Below, in pieces: positions 16,846 to 25,979 of a DNA stretch of 64,000 bases. The position numbers and the translations under genes were made by a program. This stretch comes from Anaerolineaceae bacterium (GTDB lineage Bacteria; Chloroflexota; Anaerolineae; Aggregatilineales; Phototrophicaceae). The stretch is from assembly GCA_020634135.1 (NCBI GenBank), contig JACKCG010000001.1:434001-498000 (forward strand). The letters run 5' to 3'. A model generated the notes under the pieces. It saw only the letters and a list, made by a program, of their open reading frames with translations. It was not told the origin of the DNA and did not search any database. Position 1 is the stretch's first letter, and each line of letters starts with the position of its first letter.

Positions 16846-19542
16846 CTAGCTGGGACGGATAGACCCTGCCGGAACCCAGCCGCGTACCCCATTCAACAGT
16901 TCGATATAGGCGAACGTGCCATCGGTGAACAGGCGGAAAGCCGGTTGATCTTTCACCGCAATAGGCAGTCCGTCAGCGCTGCCGCCTGGTGAGCCAGTCA
17001 ACTGCACGAGCGGGTCATTGATAACCACTGGCAGGCGTTCGTTAATCAACTCATCGTCTTCATCGCTGGGGAGCGGTTGGTTGGGTACCGGGGTGGCGTT
17101 CACGCCCTGGTCAACCGCGCCGGTCACAACCGGCACTTCCACTAAATCGAACGGTCTGCCATTGAAACTCAGCCGGACAAAGTTGCTGCTGATCCAGCCT
17201 TCCAATCCCTCGAATGTGACTTGCAGCCACTCCCCGTTGCCAGAGCGCGCACTCACGATGAGCAGTGTGCCATTGGGGATTAGAGCGATAGACTCGGAAA
17301 CGTTGTCAGCATTGCGACGCAGGTGGAGATTATCGCCGCCGGGTGTGATGATCTGTGCGACCACCTGATCTTTCACCGGGTCAACGGTGGGGATTGGCGC
17401 CTGTGATGCGCCCCCTTCGATTGCGCCGCGTGTGTCATCATCCAGTACCACAAGCAGTTCCCGCGATTGCAGTTCTTCCAGGTCAACCAGGTTGCCTTTG
17501 TAGCGCAGTTGCAGGTACAGGGCGCTAGCCCAGCCGGTGATTGAGCCGCCTTCTGCCGGGGTGTAACGCACGAAATACCAGTCTTGGGCCGCGTTGATGC
17601 CCAGGAACTCCGTCACCGTACCATTGGGTTGGCGGGTGAGGACTTCGCCATCTACCGTTGGTGTGCGGCGCAGGTTGAGATTCACCGTCGGGTCAAGGTT
17701 GAACACCGTTGCTGTGACCCGGTCCTCAGGGATGGGGGGCGGGGTTACTTCGGTGCTGACCGATGCACCCGGCAGGTTGCCCGGTACGGTTTCGAGGTCA
17801 GCCAACCGTACCCGGTCGCCGCGCTTGTCACGCACGTCCAGGTAGAGCGCATTCACCCAGGCGGTAATCGCGCCGCCATCCGGTGTATTGTACGTAACGT
17901 TCAGCCAGGTTGCAGCCGGGTCAATATCGGCATTTTCATCAGCCAACAAACTGGCCGGGTCCGTGAAAGAGTAGTTTGCTGGCAGCGGGAAGGCGCTGTT
18001 GGGAATATCCTCATAACCGCCTTCACGCCCATTCACAATGACTACTGTATTCGGCGGTACAGTCCCCAACGAAAGTGCGTCTACGGTAGGATACTGGCGC
18101 AGTTGCAGGTTGCGATCCGCGTCAAGGTTGTATACTCGCCCGGTGGGCAGATCAGTCTCGCCGGTGGGTGCAGTGACCGGCAGGGCAGTCGGCACAACCT
18201 GCGCGACCTCGGTGGGCGCTGGCGCTTGTTCAACCACGGCGGCAGTAGGCGCAGCCGCAACCTGTGCAGCCTGTGGAGCGCTGGCGATGCCCTGCGCGAC
18301 GCTCACCGGGGCGAACAGGATAATCTGCGGCAGTTCAATGCCAACAGCCAGTGCTGTATAGTAGACACCGCCATACACGCGGTTTGCCAGTGTGCCGGTA
18401 ATCATCGTATTGCCGATAGTGGCGGACGCTTGCAACGGCGCATTAACCGGCGCTACTGTTGCCAGGTTAGATGTTCCTGTTGTGATACCACTCGCCAGTA
18501 CCGAACCATCGCCCAGGCCGATTGCCCCGGCAGAGTCGCCAGTTGTCGTGTTGATGAGGCTGGCAACAGCGGTTTGCTCATTTAAGCCACTGAGATCATC
18601 GGTGAAAACTGTCAGCGATGGTGTGCTGCCGTCGGCCAGCATGATAGCCGTCTGGTACACATTAGCGCTGATTGTCAGGCTTGCGTTGGCAAGTTCGTCG
18701 GTTGCGCCTGCTGGCGTCACAGTCACATCATAGCTGCCCGCCGGAACCGGGATGAAATCGGTTGTGCCGCCGAAGTTCAGGGCGGGCGTAACCAGAACAT
18801 CGTTCAAATAGATGTCTACCGCCGACGTGCCGGGGATCGCATGTCCCAGGCGTAAATAGCCGCTCTCGACATCTGTTTCTGTAGTGGCTGTCAGCAGCAT
18901 ACTGGCTGGGTTATCGCTGTTTCCATACGCCAGCAGGGTATAAGATGTTCCACTGCTGAGTGCCAGCGGTGCCGGTGTGAGCAGTGCTTCGGCTGTGCTT
19001 CCGCCCGGCGGGACAACAACCATGTCGTAGACCATGGCCGGAATATCCAGCGTGCCAACCGGTTGGCCGAATTGCAGGCCGGGGATTACCGGACGGCCAT
19101 CGCCCAGTACCAGGTCGGCAGATTCGACACCGTTGACAGCGTGAACTGCGGTCAACCGCGCTTTGCCAAGCGGCAGTGGGTCGAGGTTGTCGGTGTAGAC
19201 CTGGAAAGTGAGAGGGCTGGTGCTGGCCGCCACCAGTGTCAGGGCTGAATCAGCAGCGGGATTAATCGCCTGCTGCCAGATGCTGTTAGCGGCCCCGGCC
19301 TGGTTGACTGAAATCTGGTGAGTGCCTGCTGCCACTCGAATATGGCCGGTTGCCTGCCCGTAGCCCAGGCCGCTTACGGTGAGTTGGCCGTCCGTGTAGA
19401 TGTCAACGGCGGATGCGCCTGGAATCGCGTGGACAAAGCGCACGAGCGCGTTGCTCTGTGCCAGTGTCGGGGCGGTGGTGAGAATTAACGCCATCGCCAG
19501 CACTAGCAGCCCGGTGAGACTGTATTTAAGTCGGTACTGCAT
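16846..19542 (-). CDS. Exported protein with DUF4397 repeats and three to four SH3b domains
   Basis: 898 residues from ATG 19542 (AAGGAG 8 nt upstream; the frame runs on to 19566). Signal peptide near 1-28 (TTAPTLAQ). Residues about 30-400 hold four DUF4397-like beta units (LVRFVHAIPGASAVDIY, LTAVHAVNGVESADL, LRLGHAIPGTSAVDIY and a weaker fourth). An Ala/Pro/Val linker follows, then three bacterial SH3 modules (NLQLRQYPTVDALSLGTV, NLNLRRTPTVDGEVL, NLHLRRNADNVSESIALIPN) and a last SH3-like piece ending GVRGWVPAGS. SH3b domains usually bind cell-wall or surface polymers. Likely a surface adhesin or wall-associated protein; exact role unknown. Confidence 0.82.
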   Translation of the reverse strand: MQYRLKYSLTGLLVLAMALILTTAPTLAQSNALVRFVHAIPGASAVDIYTDGQLTVSGLGYGQATGHIRVAAGTHQISVNQAGAANSIWQQAINPAADSALTLVAASTSPLTFQVYTDNLDPLPLGKARLTAVHAVNGVESADLVLGDGRPVIPGLQFGQPVGTLDIPAMVYDMVVVPPGGSTAEALLTPAPLALSSGTSYTLLAYGNSDNPASMLLTATTETDVESGYLRLGHAIPGTSAVDIYLNDVLVTPALNFGGTTDFIPVPAGSYDVTVTPAGATDELANASLTISANVYQTAIMLADGSTPSLTVFTDDLSGLNEQTAVASLINTTTGDSAGAIGLGDGSVLASGITTGTSNLATVAPVNAPLQASATIGNTMITGTLANRVYGGVYYTALAVGIELPQIILFAPVSVAQGIASAPQAAQVAAAPTAAVVEQAPAPTEVAQVVPTALPVTAPTGETDLPTGRVYNLDADRNLQLRQYPTVDALSLGTVPPNTVVIVNGREGGYEDIPNSAFPLPANYSFTDPASLLADENADIDPAATWLNVTYNTPDGGAITAWVNALYLDVRDKRGDRVRLADLETVPGNLPGASVSTEVTPPPIPEDRVTATVFNLDPTVNLNLRRTPTVDGEVLTRQPNGTVTEFLGINAAQDWYFVRYTPAEGGSITGWASALYLQLRYKGNLVDLEELQSRELLVVLDDDTRGAIEGGASQAPIPTVDPVKDQVVAQIITPGGDNLHLRRNADNVSESIALIPNGTLLIVSARSGNGEWLQVTFEGLEGWISSNFVRLSFNGRPFDLVEVPVVTGAVDQGVNATPVPNQPLPSDEDDELINERLPVVINDPLVQLTGSPGGSADGLPIAVKDQPAFRLFTDGTFAYIELLNGVRGWVPAGSIRPS

Positions 19543-19796
19543 GATTCTCGCTCCTTCAATATTCAAAACGGGTTGCTCTCAGGCTGTCAGCGAAGTTTGC
19601 TGACCGGCCCGACTTTTCCGTTTGGGTGTTTCTTGTATGTTGGCCGCAGCAGCAAACGACTTTTTGCTATCTGCCGCATCATCAGAATAGTCTCTATCCA
19701 CAAAAACAGTCTGATTTATCGGATAGCAAGGGGCGACGAAGCCCCTTGCTCTGAGTACAACGCCTGGATAGACACAGTCTCTTCTAAAACCGGTGG
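19543..19796. other. 254-nt intergenic region without a gene
   Basis: It lies between ahcY and the DUF4397-SH3 gene and must hold the promoter of the latter. The only clear structure is the hairpin at 19726-19749. No convincing -35/-10 pair was found by eye. Confidence 0.6.
19726..19749 (-). terminator. Perfect 9-bp hairpin downstream of ahcY
   Basis: GCAAGGGGC and GCCCCTTGC pair perfectly around a 6-nt loop that reads TTCGTC on the minus strand. A GTTTTTG run comes only about 20 nt later, so it may stop transcription poorly or act as a 3'-end stabiliser for the ahcY mRNA. Confidence 0.5.
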
Positions 19797-21059
19797 CTAC
19801 GTGCCTTCTTCCCACTGGCTCAGGTAGTGTTCTTGCTCTGCTGTCAGCTTGTCAATCTGCACGCCCATTGCCTCTAATTTAAGACGGGCGATTTCCATAT
19901 CCACATCTGCCGGGATGGTGTAAACCTGCGGCTCCAGGCTCTTTGCGTTATTGAGCATGAATTCTGCGCCGAGTGCCTGATTCGCAAAGCTCATATCCAT
20001 CACGCTGGCGGGATGACCTTCGGCGGCAGCCAGGTTAATCAGGCGGCCTTCGCCCAGAATATAGATGGAACGACCATTGACTCTGTATTCCTCAACGAAC
20101 GGACGCACCAGTTTTGGCTCGCTGCTGCTCATTTTTGCCAGCGCAGGCAGGTTGATCTCGACATTAAAGTGGCCCGAATTGCAGACAATCGCACCGTGTT
20201 TCATCGCTGCGAAGTGATGTTTATCAACCACGTTGACGTCGCCCGTAGCTGTGACGAAGATATCACCAATCGGCGCAGCTTCAATCATCGGCATTACACG
20301 GTAGCCATCCATGACTGCTTCCAGCGCCCGCAGCGGGTTGACTTCCGTCACGACCACATTGGCACCCATCCCGGCGGCGCGGCTGGCGATACCCCGGCTG
20401 CACCAGCCGTAACCGGCCACGACCACAGTGCGTCCGGCCAGTAGAATATTGGTTGCGCGAATAATGCCGTCCAGTGTGCTCTGCCCGGTACCATAACGGT
20501 TATCGAAGAGGTGTTTGGTGTCGCTGTCGTTGACGGCGATCACCGGGAAGGCCAGCGCACCGTCCTTCGCCATCGCCCGCAGGCGGATCACGCCGGTAGT
20601 GGTCTCTTCAGTGCCACCGATAATCTCATCAAGCAGTTCGCGCCGTGACTTGTGGATCGTCCCGACCAGATCAGCGCCATCATCCATCGTGATGTGCGGC
20701 TTGTGGTCGAGCGCAGCCTTGATGTGCTCGTAGTAGGTTTCGTTGTTTTCACCCTTGATGGCATAGACTGGAATCTCATAGTGGGAAACCAGCGATGCCG
20801 CCACATCATCCTGGGTTGAAAGCGGGTTGGAAGCGCATAAAATCACATCTGCGCCACCCATCTGGAGGGTGTGCATCAGGTTTGCAGTTTCCGTAGTAAC
20901 ATGCAAGCAAGCGGAAATGCGAATGCCCTTGAGCGGCTTCTCTTTTTCAAAGCGCTCCCGGATAGCACGCAGTACCGGCATTTCCTGCTCGGCCCACTCG
21001 ATACGGTAGCGCCCTCCGGTAGCGAGGTCGAGGTTTTTGACATCGTGTTCGACGGTCAT
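19797..21059 (-). CDS. ahcY: S-adenosylhomocysteine hydrolase
   Basis: 420 residues. Family blocks are clear: KGIRISACLHVTTETANLM, GADVILCASNPLSTQDDVAA, YGTGQSTLDGIIRATN, VVAGYGWCSRGIASRAAGMG (NAD-binding region) and HFNVEINLPAL. The GYGWCSRG form is the shorter type common in archaea and thermophilic bacteria. The enzyme splits S-adenosylhomocysteine into adenosine and homocysteine, removing the inhibitor of methyltransferases. AGGAG precedes the ATG by 5 nt. The gene upstream on the same strand encodes a PfkB kinase that could consume the adenosine. Confidence 0.97.
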   Translation of the reverse strand: MTVEHDVKNLDLATGGRYRIEWAEQEMPVLRAIRERFEKEKPLKGIRISACLHVTTETANLMHTLQMGGADVILCASNPLSTQDDVAASLVSHYEIPVYAIKGENNETYYEHIKAALDHKPHITMDDGADLVGTIHKSRRELLDEIIGGTEETTTGVIRLRAMAKDGALAFPVIAVNDSDTKHLFDNRYGTGQSTLDGIIRATNILLAGRTVVVAGYGWCSRGIASRAAGMGANVVVTEVNPLRALEAVMDGYRVMPMIEAAPIGDIFVTATGDVNVVDKHHFAAMKHGAIVCNSGHFNVEINLPALAKMSSSEPKLVRPFVEEYRVNGRSIYILGEGRLINLAAAEGHPASVMDMSFANQALGAEFMLNNAKSLEPQVYTIPADVDMEIARLKLEAMGVQIDKLTAEQEHYLSQWEEGT

Positions 21060-21171
21060 TGTAGCTCCTGGCTTGTTTAGCTGATTGAAAAACGGGCGAA
21101 TTTTAACACACGAAATGAGGCTTGTCGCCAGTAAGTTCGCAACTTCTAACCGGCGGTTGCTCTACGATTGT

Positions 21172-22155
21172 TTACTGCCGCGTGGGTGAGGCCGGTTGCA
21201 GCAGGTCGTCCAGCCGTCCATTATCATTGAAGCGGGTGCGGAAGCGAGTTACAAACTCATCCAGTGTATAGCTGTGATTTTGTGTACCAACCTGTTCTAA
21301 CGCATAGGTGGCGCACAACGCCCCGACTTGTCCGGCCAATTCCAGCGGCCACCCGGCGATGATCCCGCGTAGCAATCCTGCGCGGTAGGCATCTCCCACT
21401 CCGGTGGGGTCTTTGATCTGTTCTGGCGGGAAGGGGGGTACGGTTATCAGGTCGCCATCCAGATAAATGTGCGAGCCGCGCTCTCCCTGGGTAATGACCA
21501 GGATTTCGATGGCGTTACGCAGGTCATCCAGGGTCTGGCCGGTTTTCTGGCAGATAACTTCGGCTTCGTAGGCGTTGACGACCATCACATATGCCCCTTG
21601 CATATCCGCCTTGAGTTCCTCACCACTCAGGCGGGCGACCTGCTGGCTGGGGTCATACACGAAACGAATGCCATGTTCCCGGCATTCATTGACGAGATTG
21701 GTCATGGCCTTGGGGTCGTTGGGCGAGATTACGACGAGATCAGGCCATTGATTGCTGCTGGCCTCCGCCAGTGAGTAGTCCTTTGCGTAACCCATCGCGC
21801 CGCTGTAAAACGAAGCAATCTGGTTGTTATCCAGGTCGGTGTTGGCGAAGAAAGAAGCCGTGAATACATCTTCAATCTGGCGGACACTGCTGGTATCAAC
21901 CCCGACCTGTTCCAGCCAGGTACGGTAGTCGCCGAAGTCGCGCCCAACCGTCCCCATGAGCCGGGGACGCAGCCCCATCAGCGCCATATTCACCGCAATA
22001 TTGGCCGCCACACCGCCCCAATGCTTGGTCATATCATCTACCAGGAAGCTTAAACTCACCTGGTGGAGCTGATCCTTGAGGAGATGTTCGCTGAAGCGTC
22101 CGGGAAAACGCATCAAATAGTCATAGGCGATGGAGCCTGTTATCATTATATCCAT
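21172..22155 (-). CDS. PfkB-family carbohydrate kinase, possible adenosine kinase
   Basis: 327 residues from ATG 22155 (AGGA 9 nt upstream). GGVAANIAVNMALMGLRPRL is the first PfkB signature, and DPTGVGDAYRAGLLRG the second, containing the catalytic Asp and anion hole. The N-terminus MDIMITGSIAYDYLMRFPG matches bacterial and archaeal adenosine/nucleoside-type members. It phosphorylates a sugar or nucleoside with ATP in the cytosol. Position 112 nt upstream of ahcY suggests that it removes the adenosine released there, which would pull the reversible hydrolase reaction forward; this is inference, and ribokinase-like activity on another substrate is possible. Confidence 0.85.
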   Translation of the reverse strand: MDIMITGSIAYDYLMRFPGRFSEHLLKDQLHQVSLSFLVDDMTKHWGGVAANIAVNMALMGLRPRLMGTVGRDFGDYRTWLEQVGVDTSSVRQIEDVFTASFFANTDLDNNQIASFYSGAMGYAKDYSLAEASSNQWPDLVVISPNDPKAMTNLVNECREHGIRFVYDPSQQVARLSGEELKADMQGAYVMVVNAYEAEVICQKTGQTLDDLRNAIEILVITQGERGSHIYLDGDLITVPPFPPEQIKDPTGVGDAYRAGLLRGIIAGWPLELAGQVGALCATYALEQVGTQNHSYTLDEFVTRFRTRFNDNGRLDDLLQPASPTRQ

Positions 22156-22275
22156 GTACAGAGTTCCTGAATTTGTGTGTATTATCGGATCAATTTGCCA
22201 GTATACCATACCCTTTCAGGCCATTGTAGAATTGATCGTAGGAATCTGTTTATCAATTGAATTGAGGATGTTATT

Positions 22276-23616
22276 ATGACGGTGTTTGACCGCCAACGGT
22301 TAACCCAGGCGACCTTCCGCTTAGATATGGACGGGCTGCGGCGCGGCTATTACAGCGATAAGTATTTCGAGAATGCTGTGCGGATTCTGGCTGAGCTGCG
22401 GGCCGTTGGATACACGTTTGCCGGGAACAGTCCCCGTCCTATACCAGTGAATCCACATCAGATTGCGCTGGGCGATCTCGTGGTCGAGGCACAGATCTTC
22501 AACCGTCGCGCCCCGCGTGCATTAGTGGCCGGGGTGGATGCCGCTCTGGCGATGCTGCGCTATGCTACTGGCTACTACGAGGGGGATCGTTTTATTGAAA
22601 CCTGGCGCGACCTCGAAGTGGATGCCGTAGAGGATGGCGTGTTTACATCCTATGCCGGCAACCCGGAGGAGATACAACCCGTTCTGAAAATTCGCGGACG
22701 GTATCGGGATTTCGGACTGCTGGAAACGGCGCTGCTGGGCATACTTACCCGTGCCAGCCGGATGGCAACCAATGTGTACCAGGTGTTAGGCGCGGCGCAT
22801 GGAAAACAGGTGTTGTTTTTCCCTGCTCGTTTTGACATGCCGGAAGTGCAGCCGGTTGATGGTTACGCCTACTGGCTGGCGGTACAGCGCCACAACCAGG
22901 ATACCGGGGATAATCTGGTGCCGTTAGCGAGTACCGACGCGCAAGGGGCATGGTGGGGTGGTGGTGGCGGTGGTACAGTGCCACACGCCCTTATTGCCTG
23001 TTTTCTGGCGGACACCGCGGAGGCGATGATCGCTTTTGCCAAATATCTGCCACCCTCTGTTCCGCGTATTGCCCTTGTGGATTTTAATAATGACACTGTG
23101 CAGGCCTCGCTGGATGTGTTGCGTGTCTACTGGCCTCGCTACCGCGCTGCATTAGAGACTGGCGATGTGGACAACCAGGTACGGTGGACACTGTACGGAG
23201 TGCGTCTGGATACCAGCTCTAATACTCGTGATGTGTCCTTGACTGAGCGTGACCCGATGGGCGTCAATCCCATTCTGGTACGGGTTGTGCGTGCCGCGCT
23301 TGATAGTGCCTGGCAGGAGTGGGATGTGCCGGAGTATCTCCGTGAAGCTGCGCAAGCCTACTGCCGCAAGGTGAAGATTGTCGTTAGTGGCGGGTTTAGT
23401 CTGGAACGGATTCAGGAATACGAACTTCACGCTGTCCCAGTGGATGTATATGGTGTCGGGTCAACATTTTTGCGGAACGAGTCTGCTACCGGCACAGATT
23501 TCACGATGGATATTGTGCGTGTACAGCTTGATGGGCAATGGGTGGATATGGCGAAAGTGGGTCGTAAGCCATGCGATAATCCCGATTTGCGCCCAGTTGA
23601 CCTGGAAACCCTGTAA
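22276..23616 (+). CDS. Nicotinate phosphoribosyltransferase-like protein
   Basis: 446 residues. GAGG lies 8 nt before the ATG. The N-terminal DGLRRGYYSDKYFENAVRIL resembles the start of NAPRTases; ASRMATNVYQVLGAAHGK, DFNNDTVQASLDVLR, RDPMGVNPILVRVVR and KIVVSGGFSLERIQEYE with VDVYGVGSTFL follow the barrel order of that family. Such enzymes join nicotinate to PRPP in NAD salvage. Glycine-rich WWGGGGGGTVPHALIACFL lies in the middle where family members carry GTHAHA-like loops, so substrate could differ. It is divergent from the PfkB gene and 20 nt ahead of the ATPase gene. Confidence 0.75.
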   Translation: MTVFDRQRLTQATFRLDMDGLRRGYYSDKYFENAVRILAELRAVGYTFAGNSPRPIPVNPHQIALGDLVVEAQIFNRRAPRALVAGVDAALAMLRYATGYYEGDRFIETWRDLEVDAVEDGVFTSYAGNPEEIQPVLKIRGRYRDFGLLETALLGILTRASRMATNVYQVLGAAHGKQVLFFPARFDMPEVQPVDGYAYWLAVQRHNQDTGDNLVPLASTDAQGAWWGGGGGGTVPHALIACFLADTAEAMIAFAKYLPPSVPRIALVDFNNDTVQASLDVLRVYWPRYRAALETGDVDNQVRWTLYGVRLDTSSNTRDVSLTERDPMGVNPILVRVVRAALDSAWQEWDVPEYLREAAQAYCRKVKIVVSGGFSLERIQEYELHAVPVDVYGVGSTFLRNESATGTDFTMDIVRVQLDGQWVDMAKVGRKPCDNPDLRPVDLETL

Positions 23617-23636
23617 CTTTTGAGGAGCAAAAAAAC

Positions 23637-24974
23637 ATGCCCGACCATACCGACGATAACAACCTGCCTGAACTTGACCCGGATTATCGCGGACTGCGCC
23701 CGGATGCCGATAAAGGGCGCGAACCGCAGATCGTCGCGGGGCGCTTAGGTCGCCGGATGGTCTCATTAGCGGCGCTGGTCGAACGGGTGGAGGCCGCTTT
23801 CCTGGATGAGTACGATACGGATTCCCCCGCCTTACTGGAAGCCGATACCGCCCCAAAGCGTGTCAAGCTGATTCTCGAAAGCGCTGAGTACGTGTTTTCG
23901 ACAGAGTCAGTGACGCTCTCGAACGAGGAACGCGCTCAGGTTATCAGCAGTGCTTATAGCAACCTGTTCAGCTACGGCCCGCTGGATGCCTATTTCCTGG
24001 ATGAGCGTGTCACCACGATTGCATTGGATGGTGCGGATAAAGCTGCGGTGCGCTACGGACATGGCGAATTCACGCCGGTTGGCCCGCTGTTTCAGGATCA
24101 GGCACAGTACGAACGTATTATTCATCGGATGCTCCTGGATGCTGGCGCCGAACTGCGTCCCGACCAACCGATTATGGAAGTTGGCCTTACTGCTGGTCAG
24201 CGTCCGGTCTGCCTGAACCTGGTCGCGCCGCCGGTTACGACTCAGTTGACTGCCGATATTCGCGTGCATCCCCCGGTTGTTCCGAGTCCCGATGACCTCG
24301 TGAAGAGTGAATTCATGACATCCTCGGCGGCAGAACTCTTGCGGGCGGTGTGTGCTTCGCCACATGGCGTAATGGTTGTCGGTGAGCCGGTATCCGGCAA
24401 GACAACCCTGTTAAACACTCTGGTGAATCTGCTGCCGGAGAAGGGACTTGTTACCGTCCAGCGAGCGGGAGAACTGCGTCTGCCGGAAGGCGTGACGAAT
24501 CTCGTAGCACGCTGGCCGGTGGGCAATGTGCCTGGCGTGACATTTGGCGAGCAGATCAGCCACGCTCTGGAGCACGACCCGGCCTGTCTGCTTCTGGATG
24601 AAGTTCGCGCCGATGAGCCGCACAGCATTGCGCCCTTGCTGGAAACCCCGGATTCGCCGCGTCAGATCTGGTCGTTCCGCGGGACAGTGTTCGCCAAGCG
24701 GCTGCAAAGTGCCCTGGGGATGTTGGCCCGCCGTGCTGACTTTGGGCAGGGTGAGGAGATGGTGCGGGCGTTGTACGAACGCCTGCCGTTCGTGCTGTCA
24801 GTTATCAATCTCAACGGCCAGTTACGGCTGTGGAGTGTGGCCGAGTGGCAGTTCCGCGACAGCCCTGATTACCCCACCTATGTCCTGCTCATGCAGACCG
24901 AAGGCGGCGAACTTAAGTTCACCGGGGAGCATCCGGCACGCGACCTGTCGCTGCCGGAGACATTCTGGGGATAA
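23637..24974 (+). CDS. Secretion-type ATPase (CpaF/T2SS-E-like), orphan
   Basis: 445 residues, GGAG upstream of the ATG. An N-terminal helical region is followed by SYGPLDAYFLDERVTTIALDG, the N2-like domain of secretion ATPases. Walker A is VVGEPVSGKTTLLNTLVNLL and Walker B-like CLLLDEVRADEP. Domain order matches CpaF/TadA ATPases, which power pilus assembly, but no pilin, TadB/C or GspF gene is nearby, and the C-terminus (RLWSVAEWQFRD) is not a familiar extension. It follows the NAPRT-like gene by 20 nt, so they form one transcription unit. Function outside secretion is possible. Confidence 0.65.
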   Translation: MPDHTDDNNLPELDPDYRGLRPDADKGREPQIVAGRLGRRMVSLAALVERVEAAFLDEYDTDSPALLEADTAPKRVKLILESAEYVFSTESVTLSNEERAQVISSAYSNLFSYGPLDAYFLDERVTTIALDGADKAAVRYGHGEFTPVGPLFQDQAQYERIIHRMLLDAGAELRPDQPIMEVGLTAGQRPVCLNLVAPPVTTQLTADIRVHPPVVPSPDDLVKSEFMTSSAAELLRAVCASPHGVMVVGEPVSGKTTLLNTLVNLLPEKGLVTVQRAGELRLPEGVTNLVARWPVGNVPGVTFGEQISHALEHDPACLLLDEVRADEPHSIAPLLETPDSPRQIWSFRGTVFAKRLQSALGMLARRADFGQGEEMVRALYERLPFVLSVINLNGQLRLWSVAEWQFRDSPDYPTYVLLMQTEGGELKFTGEHPARDLSLPETFWG

Positions 24975-24983
24975 ATCACTGCT

Positions 24984-25979
24984 TCATGGAAATTGGTCGA
25001 GTAGTTGCCACTCGCCTTCATCTATTTCCCAATAAGGATACATAGCGATTCCTGCTATGTTGCGGCGGGCAACTGTACTTCTTGCAAGTGTTGTCTGTAT
25101 TCCGTAGAGCGCATTTGCCAGGTACTCGGTATGTGTTTGGTGTGAAGGTGTCCATTCCTCAGATACCGGTACACCAATCAGCAGATGAGATTCGCTACCA
25201 TCCAATGCCGCTGCCGCCATCTCAACCTGATGAACCATCCAGTTGCGATAATCCGCAGGAAGAAATAACCCGGAATCATACGCCATGATGACAATCTGGT
25301 CACTGTAACTCGCTGCCAGCCTGAAGTATTCTGGCGTCCAATGGTAGGGCGAACGAGGATAGGGAAGAGTTGTCACAGTGTGCGTGACCTGCAAAGCGGG
25401 GATTGCGATGGACAACATGCTCTGTGCGGGAATTTCCTCGCGAATGCCTTGCAAGGTCTCTATGAATGCCGGGTCATCGGTGCGGACGGGTTCGGCATCC
25501 AGATGAATCCCGTCAAATCCCCATTCTTTAACTATTCGCCCGCTGAACGCCGCGATAGTTTCCCTGGTTTCTTCTGATTCCAGCCGGTTTTCCAGGTAGT
25601 GGCCGTCGGGTGTTGTGATTTGGGTCGGGATGCCAAGCCAGCCCAGGAGCATTATTCCCGGCGCAGCAGCACGAAATCGGTTGGCGAAAGCAGCGGCCTG
25701 TGCAAATGTTGGATTAAAGGTATCGTCCGGTTTCAGGTAGCTTATGTAAGCAAACACATATCGGACATGATGAGCTTGTAGATTCGCTGCGAGGGCCTGA
25801 ATGTCATCGTCTGCGTGGGAATCCATCGCCCAGGTCACGCCGAGCCAGACCGCCCTTAAAGCCTGGTAGTCTTCCGGCAGATCGGGCGGTATGGGCGGCG
25901 GGCTGAACTGCCCGATAACCCAGAGCAGAACTATGGCACCTAGGGCTATGAGAATCGCTGATTTGTATTTACGAATCAC
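24984..25979 (-). CDS. Membrane-anchored glycoside hydrolase-like protein (GH18-like barrel)
   Basis: 331 residues with an N-terminal signal anchor (residues 8-25). The rest looks like a TIM barrel: LRAVWLGVTWAMDSH, VRYVFAYISYLKP, GIMLLGWLGIP, GFDGIHLDAEPV and QIVIMAYDSGLF. In GH18 enzymes the strand-4 motif is DxxDxDxE; here DGIHLDAE keeps the first Asp, the third Asp and the Glu, with His in place of the second Asp. It probably acts on a glycan outside the membrane or binds one. A GTG start at 25979 overlaps the mtnA stop (GTGA), so translation is coupled to mtnA, a surprising partner. Confidence 0.65.
   Translation of the reverse strand: MIRKYKSAILIALGAIVLLWVIGQFSPPPIPPDLPEDYQALRAVWLGVTWAMDSHADDDIQALAANLQAHHVRYVFAYISYLKPDDTFNPTFAQAAAFANRFRAAAPGIMLLGWLGIPTQITTPDGHYLENRLESEETRETIAAFSGRIVKEWGFDGIHLDAEPVRTDDPAFIETLQGIREEIPAQSMLSIAIPALQVTHTVTTLPYPRSPYHWTPEYFRLAASYSDQIVIMAYDSGLFLPADYRNWMVHQVEMAAAALDGSESHLLIGVPVSEEWTPSHQTHTEYLANALYGIQTTLARSTVARRNIAGIAMYPYWEIDEGEWQLLDQFP

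Noticed and set aside
21060..21171. SAH or SAM riboswitch before ahcY
   Set aside because: The 112-nt leader shows none of the conserved core sequences and no terminator or long stem.
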